Shown here: positions 33,582 to 43,037 of the stretch, piece after piece
Layout: every line of letters begins with the position of its first letter
Position numbering within the stretch: position 1 is the first letter of the stretch
Source of the DNA: an uncultured Lachnospiraceae bacterium
GTDB lineage: Bacteria > Bacillota > Clostridia > Lachnospirales > Lachnospiraceae
Direction of reading: 5' to 3'
Length of the DNA stretch: 64,000 bases
NCBI GenBank assembly: GCA_947591155.1
Contig: CANQDA010000004.1
Location: 62,001 to 126,000 of the forward strand
The notes under the pieces: model-generated
What the model was told of the DNA's origin: nothing
The model's database searches: none
What the model saw: the letters and a program-made list of their open reading frames with translations, nothing else
Program-made: the position numbers and the translations under genes

Positions 33582-35377
33582 AGATTGTGCTTTTTAGCGG
33601 TGGGACGGGTAGCATCGCTATTCAGAAAGGATTTGCTGCGCTGTATGGATATGATAATTACCGTATGGATGTGGTAATTAACGCCTACGATAACGGGAAA
33701 TCCACGGGCGCTTGCCGGAAAGTATTCAACGGAAAGATTCTCGGCCCCAGCGACCTGAGAAAGAATCAGCTGACGCAATACGAACTGATGCATGGGAAAG
33801 AAATACAGGATAAAAGCTCTTACGAGGCGAAACTGCTGAATCTCCTCGAGCTGCGATCCGACGCGCAAAACCATGTGGATTATTATAGTAAAGCGCACGC
33901 CTTACTGGAAGATTCGGATTTTCTATGTGAGGATATCAAGACGGAATTCCTTTCCCTGTTGGACTTTTTCTTTTTTGAGGATAGCGAAAACAAAAAATAC
34001 CGCGAAACCGTTCGGAGCGTGGTTTTCCATAATTTCTCGCTGGCAAATATCTTCTATGCGGCTTGTGCGGCGCAGAACGGGTATTCACTCGCCACAGCCG
34101 GAAAGAAAATGTCAGAGATTTTGCGGATCGAAAATCGTGTGCATCTGATCTCCGATGTCAACCTTTATCTGAAAGCGGAAACGGAAAGCGGGAAACGAAT
34201 CGGAGACGAGGGAGGCATTGTCGGCTGGAAGAATCCTGTGGATCATATTCGCCGTGTGATTTTGGAAGACCGTCTTGGAAATGAATATGTTCCCATGGTG
34301 GACGAAGGAAATACCGACAAGGTAGGCGAGTTAATATGCGACGCTGACCTGATCATTTTCAGCAGCGGGACGCAGTGGTCCTCCCTGATTCCGACTTACA
34401 TGCATAAAAACTTCCGGGAACTCATTCGGAATGCGAAAGCGAAAAAATATCTTGTCATGAATAATGTCGAGGATTATGACATGGTCGGCCTATGCGCGGA
34501 CGAGTTGATTGGAACCGTCGGAAGATATCTGGATTTGGACGATATAACGGTCCTTTTGAATGACAACGCTGTGGAATCAATGAAGCATGTGGATAAGAAA
34601 TACAGGACGATCCATGGGAAACTGAGCATGCCGCAAAGCCGGAAGCATATCCCGGAGGCCGTCGCGTCGGCTATCATGCGGAACTACTTCTCGGTCAGCG
34701 AAGGTACTTTCCGCCTGATATCCGACCTGGACGGTACTCTATGGGATGCGTATGGGGATTCCCATGCGAAAGCGGTTGGGAGAGAAAACCTCGCCCTGTT
34801 TCAAGGAACAATTTTTTCGGGAAATTGCTATGACCATGTGTACTCTGTGGCCCAAAAATATTTTACCCACCATGATGGCGGGAAGATATACTGCGACTAT
34901 GGGAACACCTTTTTTACGCTGAATGATGCCAAAGGGAATACAAATACTCTTAGTGATGCGTTTGCTCTCCCAGATGATATGGCAGATGAAATAGAAAAAG
35001 ACGTGGATTTTGCCGGAAAGGTGATGCTCCGGGGAGATTCGGTGATCACCGTCAAACCTCTGACGGACAGAGAAGAAAAGCTGGAAAAGATGCGCCGTAT
35101 CCTAAATAAATACGAAGATGATTACGAGGCCAGTCTCGCCGGGTGCACTTCCATCGATATCAAGGAAAAAGCTCTCGACAAGGCGGCGTCACTGAAGCTT
35201 GTTATGTCCACCGAAGGTTGGGAACCGGACAGTATCCTGTATATCGGAAACGAACTGGTCAAGGGACATGAAGTCTGTATCCGGAGTTGTGGTGTACATA
35301 CGCTTCAGGTGGAGGATGTGTTTGAAACGAATCTGTTTCTGAAAACCATTGCCTGTACGGAGGAAGAGATACGATGA
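33575..35377 (+). CDS. YvcK/CofD-family protein fused to a HAD phosphatase domain
   Basis: A 600-residue two-domain protein. Residues 1-~370 match the CofD/YvcK (UPF0052) family: IVLFSGGTGSIAIQKGF, NAYDNGKSTGACRKVFNGKI with GPSDLRKN (the YvcK VADDGGSSGRLR...PPGDIRN block), NTDKVGELICDADLIIFSSGTQWSSLIP and KYLVMNNVEDYD. Residues ~385-600 are a HAD domain with RLISDLDGTLWD (motif I) and SILYIGNELVKGHEV (motif IV-like). CofD transfers a phospho-acid from a nucleotide; YvcK binds UDP-sugars. I know of no standard role for such a fusion in a glycan locus. GGAGG lies 4 bases before the ATG; the end overlaps the glycosyltransferase start by 4 bases. Confidence 0.75.
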   Translation: MLKIVLFSGGTGSIAIQKGFAALYGYDNYRMDVVINAYDNGKSTGACRKVFNGKILGPSDLRKNQLTQYELMHGKEIQDKSSYEAKLLNLLELRSDAQNHVDYYSKAHALLEDSDFLCEDIKTEFLSLLDFFFFEDSENKKYRETVRSVVFHNFSLANIFYAACAAQNGYSLATAGKKMSEILRIENRVHLISDVNLYLKAETESGKRIGDEGGIVGWKNPVDHIRRVILEDRLGNEYVPMVDEGNTDKVGELICDADLIIFSSGTQWSSLIPTYMHKNFRELIRNAKAKKYLVMNNVEDYDMVGLCADELIGTVGRYLDLDDITVLLNDNAVESMKHVDKKYRTIHGKLSMPQSRKHIPEAVASAIMRNYFSVSEGTFRLISDLDGTLWDAYGDSHAKAVGRENLALFQGTIFSGNCYDHVYSVAQKYFTHHDGGKIYCDYGNTFFTLNDAKGNTNTLSDAFALPDDMADEIEKDVDFAGKVMLRGDSVITVKPLTDREEKLEKMRRILNKYEDDYEASLAGCTSIDIKEKALDKAASLKLVMSTEGWEPDSILYIGNELVKGHEVCIRSCGVHTLQVEDVFETNLFLKTIACTEEEIR

Positions 35378-36438
35378 ATTCCCAGATATCGGTTCTTATG
35401 TGCGCCTACAATACAGAAGCATACGTCGAGAAAGCAATCCGAAGCATACTGGATCAAACCTTTTCTGACTTTGAGTTTTTGATCATCGACAACGGCTCTT
35501 CTGATGGCACCGGTAAAATTATAGATCGGCTTTCACGGGAGGATGACAGGATTTCTGTCATTCACAATAATGAAAACGAACCGCCCTCCGAATCCCTAAA
35601 TAAGGCTATGCAAAAAGCAGAGAGTCAGTATCTCTATATTATTGATTCAGATGATTGGGCGGAGCCGGAGCTACTGGAAAAGATGTATGAGCGAGCGTCG
35701 TCGCATGACGCGCAGCTTGTCTACACCGGCTTTTATATGGATTACCACATAAAGAGGAAAACCTATTCTTTCGTTGTAAGATCCGACGATGTGGATTACA
35801 CACAGCGGGAATTCAGAGAAAAGGCGATTGATGATTTTACGAGAATGGTACTGACCAACTATTGGAACAAATTGTATCTTCTTGATGATTTGCGTAAAAG
35901 AGGAATTCAGTTTCGGAATACGAAGATGTTTGATCTTCACTTTAATATGGATGTGATAATGGATGTTGATCGCGTGTCCTCTGTAGGCGAACCTCTGTAC
36001 CATATGCTTCGCGCCAGAAGCGGATCATATATGAAAAGCAATCCTGACTTAAACCAAAAACGCAGGGATCATTTTGCGCATACCATGCAGGTATATGAAC
36101 ACTGGGGCATATCAGACCGGGCCACGATGGAAAAGCTTGCGGGATATTATTTGGCGCACTTGACCAGAAATATTATAGATACCGTCAATGGGAACGGTTC
36201 AAAAGAGTACAAGAAGAATGAACTGAGAATATTTTTTAACGATAAATGGACGATATTTGCTCTTGAAAACCGACCAAAGGGTTTGAAAACTACCGTCTTT
36301 GCTCTTTTGCTCGGATCAAGGAGTTATATGCTTTGCAAAATATTCGGATGGCTGGCAGGAAGCTTCGAAAGATTTATGCCGGGAGCTTACTATACGATGA
36401 GAGCGGCTGTGGCTCAGAAAGGAAGAAAATCGATATGA
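35374..36438 (+). CDS. Family 2 glycosyltransferase
   Basis: A 354-residue GT2 (GT-A fold) enzyme: ISVLMCAYNTEAYVEKAIRSILDQTF, LIIDNGSSDGTGKI and YIIDSDDWAEPELLEKMYE carrying the DxD-like metal site. The C-terminal half has amphipathic helices near FALLLGSRSYMLCKIFGWLAGS that may attach it to the membrane. It is the only clear glycosyltransferase of the locus and would add one residue to the lipid-linked repeat; donor unknown. ATGA overlaps link it to both neighbours. Confidence 0.9.
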   Translation: MNSQISVLMCAYNTEAYVEKAIRSILDQTFSDFEFLIIDNGSSDGTGKIIDRLSREDDRISVIHNNENEPPSESLNKAMQKAESQYLYIIDSDDWAEPELLEKMYERASSHDAQLVYTGFYMDYHIKRKTYSFVVRSDDVDYTQREFREKAIDDFTRMVLTNYWNKLYLLDDLRKRGIQFRNTKMFDLHFNMDVIMDVDRVSSVGEPLYHMLRARSGSYMKSNPDLNQKRRDHFAHTMQVYEHWGISDRATMEKLAGYYLAHLTRNIIDTVNGNGSKEYKKNELRIFFNDKWTIFALENRPKGLKTTVFALLLGSRSYMLCKIFGWLAGSFERFMPGAYYTMRAAVAQKGRKSI

Positions 36439-37289
36439 CCGATTTGAATGAAGTTACACACGAAAGGCTTCGCAAGTTAAGAAAACTTCAACTTAAGGAA
36501 ATCGAATTGATCAGAAAATTTATCGAAATCTGCGAAAGAGAAAACCTCCTATATTTTATGCTCGGAGGAACCATGTTAGGAGCCATTCGCCATAAAGGGT
36601 TTATTCCTTGGGATGACGACGCAGATTTTGGAATGCCCAGACCGGATTATGAGAAATTTTTGTTGATAGCTCCCGAAAATTTACCAGAACATATGATGTT
36701 AGAAACAGTTTACACCGAGAAAAATCATACGAATTATTTTAGCAGGGTTTCACTCTTAAAAGAAAAAATTTTCGTTAGACGCGGAGCACATGGTAATACG
36801 GAGAGAATTTGGGTGGATATCTTCCCTTTGGATGGAATGCCTAACAATGGAATCCTTCGTCAAATTCATAAATTAAGGCTTCTTGAAAAACGATTGGCAT
36901 ATCAGTATGCACAATTCAACAGTGGTGTGTTCCATAATAATATAGACAGAGTTTGGTATGAGCAACTTTTATTTTACATTGGAAAGTATTTTCCGGTCGA
37001 AAAATTGTTTTCAAAAATGACGACGTGGATACAGTTAGATAATGCATTAAAAAAATATCCCTACGAGCAGTCCGATTATCTCGTTAATTTTATGGGCGCA
37101 TATAAATTCAGAGAGATGTTCAGCAAGGATGTATTCGGTGATGGCGCTTTTTATGACTTTGAAGGGATGAAGCTCCGCGGAGCGCAGGACTATGATTTCT
37201 ATTTAACGCAGTTGTATGGAGATTATACGATTCTGCCACCAAAGTCAGAACGAAACCATCATTTTACCGAGTTTATTGAGGAGGAATAA
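36435..37289 (+). CDS. licD: LicD-family phosphotransferase
   Basis: A 284-residue LicD protein: YFMLGGTMLGAIRHKGFIPWDDDADFGMPRPDYEKF is the hallmark nucleotidyltransferase-fold block with the metal-binding acidic cluster, and IWVDIFPLDGMP follows it. LicD enzymes move phosphocholine or glycerol/ribitol phosphate from a CDP carrier to a glycan. The next gene encodes TagD, which makes CDP-glycerol, so glycerol phosphate is the most likely group here. ATG 36435 overlaps the preceding stop (ATGA). Confidence 0.9.
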   Translation: MTDLNEVTHERLRKLRKLQLKEIELIRKFIEICERENLLYFMLGGTMLGAIRHKGFIPWDDDADFGMPRPDYEKFLLIAPENLPEHMMLETVYTEKNHTNYFSRVSLLKEKIFVRRGAHGNTERIWVDIFPLDGMPNNGILRQIHKLRLLEKRLAYQYAQFNSGVFHNNIDRVWYEQLLFYIGKYFPVEKLFSKMTTWIQLDNALKKYPYEQSDYLVNFMGAYKFREMFSKDVFGDGAFYDFEGMKLRGAQDYDFYLTQLYGDYTILPPKSERNHHFTEFIEEE

Positions 37290-37292
37290 TGG

Positions 37293-37697
37293 ATGAAAAG
37301 AGTCATTACATACGGAACATTTGATCTGCTTCATTATGGTCATATCAATCTTCTCAAGCGAGCAAAAGCATTGGGCGATTATATGATAGTAGCGTTATCA
37401 ACTGATGAATTTAATTGGAATGAGAAACAGAAAAAATGCTATTTCACTTATGAGATTAGGAAGCAGTTTTTAGAAGCGATTCGATATGTAGATTTAGTTA
37501 TCCCGGAAGAAAACTGGGAACAGAAAGTTTCCGATATCAAGGAGTATCACATTGATACTTTTGTTATGGGAGGCGACTGGACAGGAAAGTTTGACTATCT
37601 GAAAGACAACGGCGTGGAAGTCGTCTATTTGTCGCGGACGCCGGAGATCAGCACAACAAAGCTAAAGAAAAATCTCTCATGCAGGCATGCAAAATAA
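37293..37697 (+). CDS. tagD: Glycerol-3-phosphate cytidylyltransferase
   Basis: A 134-residue cytidylyltransferase with the HxGH signature (TYGTFDLLHYGHINLLKRAK), the WNEKQKK segment and the RTPEISTTKLKK end (RTxxISTT motif). It forms CDP-glycerol from CTP and glycerol 3-phosphate, in wall teichoic acid or, as here, in glycan decoration with glycerol phosphate. It follows licD directly (3-base gap), and GAGGAATAATGG provides the ribosome site. Confidence 0.93.
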   Translation: MKRVITYGTFDLLHYGHINLLKRAKALGDYMIVALSTDEFNWNEKQKKCYFTYEIRKQFLEAIRYVDLVIPEENWEQKVSDIKEYHIDTFVMGGDWTGKFDYLKDNGVEVVYLSRTPEISTTKLKKNLSCRHAK

Positions 37698-37805
37698 AAC
37701 ATTTTAAGGTAATCAGAGAAAAATATTTTTGATATCTGTGACAGATTCCTGTTTGAGAGACTATTAATTTGAGAGGATAAGAATGAATTAGTGAGGAAGT
37801 TATAG

Positions 37806-39713
37806 ATGGAACGTTATATATCTTTTGACGTTTTTGATACTTTGTTAAAGAGAAGCGTTGCTCAGCCAACTGACATTTTCCGCCTTATGGAAAATGCCAC
37901 AGACAATCAAGGCCTGTTATTGCCGAAAGGATTCGCAGACAGACGGATTGAGGCTGAAAGATCAGTAAATAGAGAAAAAGGCAAGCCGGTCACCATTCAA
38001 GAAATCTATGATAAATTGCAGATTGACTATGGACAACAGGCGAGAAATTGGATGCAGATGGAGATGCAGATAGAAATGGCGGGCTGTCGTCCTAACCAAA
38101 ACTGTGTTTCGAAGTTTTACGAATATCTTGAAAAGGGCTATAAGATTGTACTGATATCGGATATGTATCTTCCGTCATCCTTTATATCAGAGATGCTTGC
38201 AAAATGCGGGATTCACGGATATATAAAATTGTATGTATCCTGCGAATATGGGGCGAGAAAACACAACGGATCACTTTTTCGGACGGTGCTTGCGGAATTG
38301 GGAATAAAACCTTGGCAATTGTACCATATTGGAGATGCGAAAAGGGGTGATTTTGTAATCCCTTTGTCTATGGGGATTCGCGTCAAGTTTCCAGTAGCGA
38401 ACGAACAGAAGAAACTATGCCATATTCCGCCATTTATCGAACATAAATCCGCTCTTTCATATCGGACTCTCCAAGCATCGATTTCAAATTGCTGTCAGAA
38501 TATGAATGATTATGAAAAACAAGGATGTACGCTTTTAGGGCCCATTCTGGCAGGGTATGTCAATTGGATGGTAGAGCAACTTAATAAGGATAAAATACGA
38601 GACGTATATTTTTTGTCTAGGGATGGCTTTGTATTGATGAGAGCTTTTAATGCTCTGCATATTCCAAATATCCGCGCGCATTATTTATATACCTCGCGGA
38701 GAGCCTATCTTGTTCCCATTTTTTGGATGCATCCCGATAAAGACAATATCATTAAATATGTTAACCCACTAAAGAGTAAACAGAAGCTGTATGCTTTTCT
38801 AAACAGAATAGGGTTAAATCCAATAGAGTATGCGCAAAAGGCGACCAAATATGGATTGGATATAGAAACAACTTATAAGTATAATCATTTTTCTAAATCT
38901 GAGGCATTTGCAGGCTTTTATGAAGAAATAAAAGAAGATATTATACGCCAATCGAAAAATGAATATATCACACTGGTTGCATATTTAAAGAACCAAAAAT
39001 TTCATGACACAATTGCCATCGCAGATGTTGGATACACGGGAACCATACAATACGCATTACAGGAAGTACTTAGACAGGAAAAAATTGGAGTGGATATAAA
39101 GGGATATTATCTTGGCCTTCAATCAGCTTCCGAATTCTTGCAGAAAAAGATCATACAGGCAAAAGGGTTTTTATATGATGTTGACAGAGATCAATTCATC
39201 TATGAACAATTGAAAGGCTCGGCCTTACTCTACGAATTGCAATTCTTGAAGCAAGAAGGATCTTTAAAAAATTTTCAAGTTTTTAATGGAGTTGCTGAAC
39301 CGCAGTTTTTAAAATCTGAATTTATGGTTCGAGATTCAGGCTTTTCAGAAGCAACTTTTTGGAATGAGTATCAAAACGGTGCCGTATCATTCGTAGAGTA
39401 TTGTACGGAGGCTTTTGGAAATAATTTGAAAATAGATCCATCTGTTGCTATATGGAACTGGATGTGCCTTGTCAGAAATCCTACATTAAAGGAAGCAACA
39501 TTTTTTGGAGACTTCCATGTTGAAAATGGGTATATGAATGCTGTAGCATATCCCCGCGCCCTGTCGTACTATTTATTTCATCCTCGTATGTTGAGAGAGG
39601 AGTTTTTAAATGGCAATGAGTGGAAAATAGGATTTATGAAACGACTACTGAGGATACCCCTTCCATATGGAAAGATATATGATACGTTAAAGGCAAAATA
39701 TAATGAAAAATGA
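37806..39713 (+). CDS. Large HAD-superfamily protein of capsule loci
   Basis: A 635-residue protein. The N-terminal ~210 residues form a HAD hydrolase domain: ISFDVFDTLLKR (motif I DxD replaced by DVFDT), VLISDMYLPSSFI (motif II) and LYHIGDAKRGDF (motif IV). The rest has no domain I recognise; it includes VYFLSRDGFVLMRAF and DVGYTGTIQYAL segments, which recur in large HAD proteins of polysaccharide clusters. It has no membrane segment. It could modify or transfer a phosphorylated group; no substrate can be named. AGTGAGGAAG stands about 8 bases before the ATG; the gene follows a 108-base gap after tagD and is AT-rich. Confidence 0.7.
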   Translation: MERYISFDVFDTLLKRSVAQPTDIFRLMENATDNQGLLLPKGFADRRIEAERSVNREKGKPVTIQEIYDKLQIDYGQQARNWMQMEMQIEMAGCRPNQNCVSKFYEYLEKGYKIVLISDMYLPSSFISEMLAKCGIHGYIKLYVSCEYGARKHNGSLFRTVLAELGIKPWQLYHIGDAKRGDFVIPLSMGIRVKFPVANEQKKLCHIPPFIEHKSALSYRTLQASISNCCQNMNDYEKQGCTLLGPILAGYVNWMVEQLNKDKIRDVYFLSRDGFVLMRAFNALHIPNIRAHYLYTSRRAYLVPIFWMHPDKDNIIKYVNPLKSKQKLYAFLNRIGLNPIEYAQKATKYGLDIETTYKYNHFSKSEAFAGFYEEIKEDIIRQSKNEYITLVAYLKNQKFHDTIAIADVGYTGTIQYALQEVLRQEKIGVDIKGYYLGLQSASEFLQKKIIQAKGFLYDVDRDQFIYEQLKGSALLYELQFLKQEGSLKNFQVFNGVAEPQFLKSEFMVRDSGFSEATFWNEYQNGAVSFVEYCTEAFGNNLKIDPSVAIWNWMCLVRNPTLKEATFFGDFHVENGYMNAVAYPRALSYYLFHPRMLREEFLNGNEWKIGFMKRLLRIPLPYGKIYDTLKAKYNEK

Positions 39714-39725
39714 TAGGTGATTAAA

Positions 39726-41204
39726 TTGGGGATAAACGATGCAGATAAGATTGGCAATAGAGAGAAATCGTTATTCAGAAATGCGGTTTTCAGTGTTATT
39801 AGAATGTTTTCAAATTTAGTTTTTCCCGTCATTACATTTGCGTATGCATCACGCATTCTTGGAAATGTCGGAATTGGACAGGTTAATTTCGCAAAATCGA
39901 TCGTTTCTTACTTCGTCATGTTTGCTATTCTCGGGATAAACTTATACGGAACGCGCGAAGGCGCTAAACTGCGTAATGATAGGGATGACTTTTCAAAATT
40001 CGCGCAGGAAATGCTCATCATAAACGGAAGTACGACCGTTATTGCCTATGCTTTTTTATTTATATCGATTGTCTCTATTCCAAAACTCCAAGACTACAGG
40101 ACATTATTACTAATCAACAGTGTTGCGATTATACTTCAGGGTTTGGGGTTAGAATGGATGTATCAGGCTATCGAGGAATATCGGTATATTGCCATACGCT
40201 CCGTCGTTTTCCAGCTAATATCATTAGTGGCACTGTTTCTTTTTGTCCGGGAGAAAGATGACGTTATTACCTATGCTGTAATCACTGTGCTGGCGGGATC
40301 GGGTTCTTACTTGTTAAACTTTTTAAATACGAGAAAATACATACGATTTAAACGATATGATCATTATGAGATTATCCGTCACTTAAAGCCAATTTTTTGG
40401 CTGTTTGCAATGACAGTCTCCATCGAGTTATATACAGTTCTAGATAGTACGATGCTAGGCTTCTTGAAAGGGGACGCTGAAGTAGGATGTTATACCGCTG
40501 CAGTTAAGATCAACAAAATGGTTGTTCACCTTATTACCGCTGCCGGTTCGGTTCTGATTCCCCGGCTATCTTTTTACATTCGCCAAAATGAAGAGAGTAA
40601 ATGGCAAAAATTATTAGAAACATTTTATAACTATGTTTTTCTTATATCTGTCCCTGCAGCTGTCGGACTATTCATGCTGAGCGACAATATCATCATGCTT
40701 TTTAGTGGCAATGGATTTGTATCGGCGGGATTAACCATGAAAATATTGACGCCAATCGTATTGGTAATCACTTTCAGCATCACGACCAATCAACAGACTT
40801 TATTATCAATGGGAAAAGAAAAACTTATGTTGATTGCGACTTCTGCAGGGGCTGTTGTAAATTTAACTTTGAATAGTTTTCTGATTCCGCTTTACGCAGA
40901 AAACGGCGCTGCTGGGGCTACCGTTGCGGCAGAAACAGTTGTTGCCGTTATCAGTTTCTTCAATATCAGAAAATATTTTGATATTAAGAAGGCGTTTTGT
41001 AGATATTGGCAATATTGGGTTGCCGCTTCTCCTATCCCGATCATTGTATTCCTGATAAAGTTTATGCCCTTGCAATGCGCTGCAGAGACAATTATCATAA
41101 TTGCTGTATCGGCAGTATGCTATTTTTGCATATTGCTATGGTTAAAGAACCCATTTCTCTTGGAACTATACAGGAAACTGTTAGCGGACAAAATGCAAAG
41201 GTAA
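39726..41204 (+). CDS. wzx: Wzx-type polysaccharide flippase
   Basis: A ~492-residue membrane protein with 12-14 hydrophobic helices and the N-terminal MATE/Wzx pattern (LFRNAVFSVIRMFSNLVFPVITFAYASRILG). Flippases of this family move the lipid-linked repeat unit across the membrane before polymerisation. The start is unclear: TTG 39726 follows AGGTGA by about 5 bases, while GTG 39717 is the alternative. The next gene encodes the predicted polymerase, completing a Wzx/Wzy export route. Confidence 0.9.
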   Translation: MGINDADKIGNREKSLFRNAVFSVIRMFSNLVFPVITFAYASRILGNVGIGQVNFAKSIVSYFVMFAILGINLYGTREGAKLRNDRDDFSKFAQEMLIINGSTTVIAYAFLFISIVSIPKLQDYRTLLLINSVAIILQGLGLEWMYQAIEEYRYIAIRSVVFQLISLVALFLFVREKDDVITYAVITVLAGSGSYLLNFLNTRKYIRFKRYDHYEIIRHLKPIFWLFAMTVSIELYTVLDSTMLGFLKGDAEVGCYTAAVKINKMVVHLITAAGSVLIPRLSFYIRQNEESKWQKLLETFYNYVFLISVPAAVGLFMLSDNIIMLFSGNGFVSAGLTMKILTPIVLVITFSITTNQQTLLSMGKEKLMLIATSAGAVVNLTLNSFLIPLYAENGAAGATVAAETVVAVISFFNIRKYFDIKKAFCRYWQYWVAASPIPIIVFLIKFMPLQCAAETIIIIAVSAVCYFCILLWLKNPFLLELYRKLLADKMQR

Positions 41205-41239
41205 CACAGTAAAAGTCCGGAAGGAGGTGCGTGGGATAG

Positions 41240-42598
41240 ATGATTTACATATTGTTAATATTTCTGATTATATTGTTTTTTCTCAGTTACCTTTTCTTGG
41301 GAAAGGATTTTTTTGCCCCGGCAACAATACAGATACTTACTTTTGCAGGAGCTATATTCCTTTGTATTTATTTTATGATATCAATGGATGATTTCTACTC
41401 ATTTCACTGGGAAACCATTGGATTGATAGCAGCGGCTATGGCGTTGAGCGCGGTGATTGGGATATATGTTCATATAGTGTTTAAGAAAATTAGCGTGCGA
41501 ACACACAGCAGGCCTGTGATGATACATCCTATTTCTAATATTGTTAATTTTATGGTTATAGTGGTCGTTTGTATTACAATTTTCTGGATATTAAGGGAAG
41601 TTATTCGTATCGGAGGAGGCAACTTCGGTACATTTGTTCAGATCATGCATCAGTTTCGCATAAAAAGTACTTATACTATGGAGGCGGAAAATCGATTTCC
41701 TTTTCTGTTGAGGCAGATGATGGCATTGATGACAGTGTTATTTTTGCTGTATGAATTTAACCTAATTTACTTTTTCAGCGGCTTCACTTTTTGGGAAAGA
41801 AGCATGAATATATTGATATTATGTTTACTAGGTCTTTGCATGTTGCTACAAGGAAGTCGAACGCAACTTATCAATGAAATGATTGCTGGTTTTATGCTGT
41901 TCCACCTTCTTCGCATTCGAAGGTTACGAGGATATAAACCGTATGGTGTAAAGAATATCGTTCGTGTCGGATGTGTGTTCGCTATAATTTTAACATTGTT
42001 TTATATGAGCAAAAGCCTTGTTGGACGTACAAGTCAAAATGAGAAACTGAACATTGCGGACTACACTGCATACTACTGCGGGAGCGAAATTATTGAGCTT
42101 GATCAATATTTACAAGATCCGATTCCAGCAGACAGTATTTGGGGGAAGGAAACATTCTATAACTTGAACCAATTTTTGAGTAAATTTGATGGACTCAACA
42201 TACCGGCCTATCCTATTCATTTGGAGTTTCGTCCAGTTGTTGCCGGTTATCTGGCAAACACATATACTTTTCTACGCTCGTACCATCATGATTTCGGCAT
42301 GATTGGCGTGTTTGTCCTACACGGTATATGCATGTTATTTCTGTCGATATTCTATGAATTGGTTAAAAAGAGCAGGAAAGGATACAGAGGAATCCTAATT
42401 TTTAGTTTCATATATTACACTGTTGTAATGTCCTTTTTCGCTGATAGATTCTTTTCAAATCTTGTCAGCATGAATTTTGCAAAAAGTATTGTCATGTTGT
42501 TGATATTGTATGAAGCTTTCTTTAGGAAAAGCGTTCGTTTTGTTATTCATCGTGGCGCTACATTTCATGCGATTCATCGAACCCGTGGGAAATTTTAG
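41240..42598 (+). CDS. wzy: Wzy-like oligosaccharide repeat-unit polymerase
   Basis: A 452-residue protein with about ten hydrophobic segments, including the N-terminal LLIFLIILFFLSYLFLG, and a larger soluble loop (about residues 285-345). LLQGSRTQLINEMIAGFMLF and TFLRSYHHDFGMIGVF are typical of O-antigen/capsule polymerases, whose overall sequence is otherwise weakly conserved. It would join lipid-linked repeat units outside the membrane. GGAAGGAGGTG stands just before the ATG. It is the last gene of the AT-rich block. Confidence 0.8.
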   Translation: MIYILLIFLIILFFLSYLFLGKDFFAPATIQILTFAGAIFLCIYFMISMDDFYSFHWETIGLIAAAMALSAVIGIYVHIVFKKISVRTHSRPVMIHPISNIVNFMVIVVVCITIFWILREVIRIGGGNFGTFVQIMHQFRIKSTYTMEAENRFPFLLRQMMALMTVLFLLYEFNLIYFFSGFTFWERSMNILILCLLGLCMLLQGSRTQLINEMIAGFMLFHLLRIRRLRGYKPYGVKNIVRVGCVFAIILTLFYMSKSLVGRTSQNEKLNIADYTAYYCGSEIIELDQYLQDPIPADSIWGKETFYNLNQFLSKFDGLNIPAYPIHLEFRPVVAGYLANTYTFLRSYHHDFGMIGVFVLHGICMLFLSIFYELVKKSRKGYRGILIFSFIYYTVVMSFFADRFFSNLVSMNFAKSIVMLLILYEAFFRKSVRFVIHRGATFHAIHRTRGKF

Positions 42599-43037
42599 AA
42601 TGAAGAGTCTGATACTTTTTTTGCATTTAGCTCCTATGCCATTGTTTTCACAGAAACTGTAAAGGAATATTCGCTAAAGTTGTTAAATTTGCGGTTGATT
42701 TCGCTGGCAATTGATTTGACAAAAAATAAGCCTGACAAAGCTTTCGCGAGATATGGGTGTCAAAAACCCCGCGGATTGCCGTGAACGACACGCTTTCATC
42801 GGAGCGACACACTTTTCATGGCAGGAACGCTGCGGGGTCAAAGGGTTTTCCGTTGTTGGGAGACCATGTTTAGGGACTGGCTGCCGACGGCGGAATCCAT
42901 ACCCGTATACACATTGTAATTCAGTAATTTGATGTCGAAATCTGTCGGGCAAATTTTCTTGCATTTCTTATCAGACTGCGTTAATATAACAGCACATATC
43001 ATTTATAATCACATCTAAAATACTTATGGGAGGTATC
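42599..43037. other. Gene-free boundary region after the polysaccharide locus
   Basis: No convincing gene. A GC-rich 120-base core (about 42760-42870) contains ACCCCGC and GCGGGGT, seven-base complementary arms with inner GCC/GGC pairs, about 70 bases apart; it may be a structured RNA, a terminator of the locus, or the remains of a mobile element. The flanks are AT-rich. Confidence 0.4.

Noticed and set aside
32802..37697. O-methyl phosphoramidate capsule pathway as in Campylobacter
   Set aside because: GDP-heptose genes and a nucleotidyltransferase are shared with that locus, but no glutamine kinase or amidohydrolase partner is present, while TagD and LicD point to glycerol phosphate.
42683..42964. 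93-codon minus-strand frame after the polymerase gene
   Set aside because: No ribosome site, no recognisable domain and biased composition; treated as non-coding.
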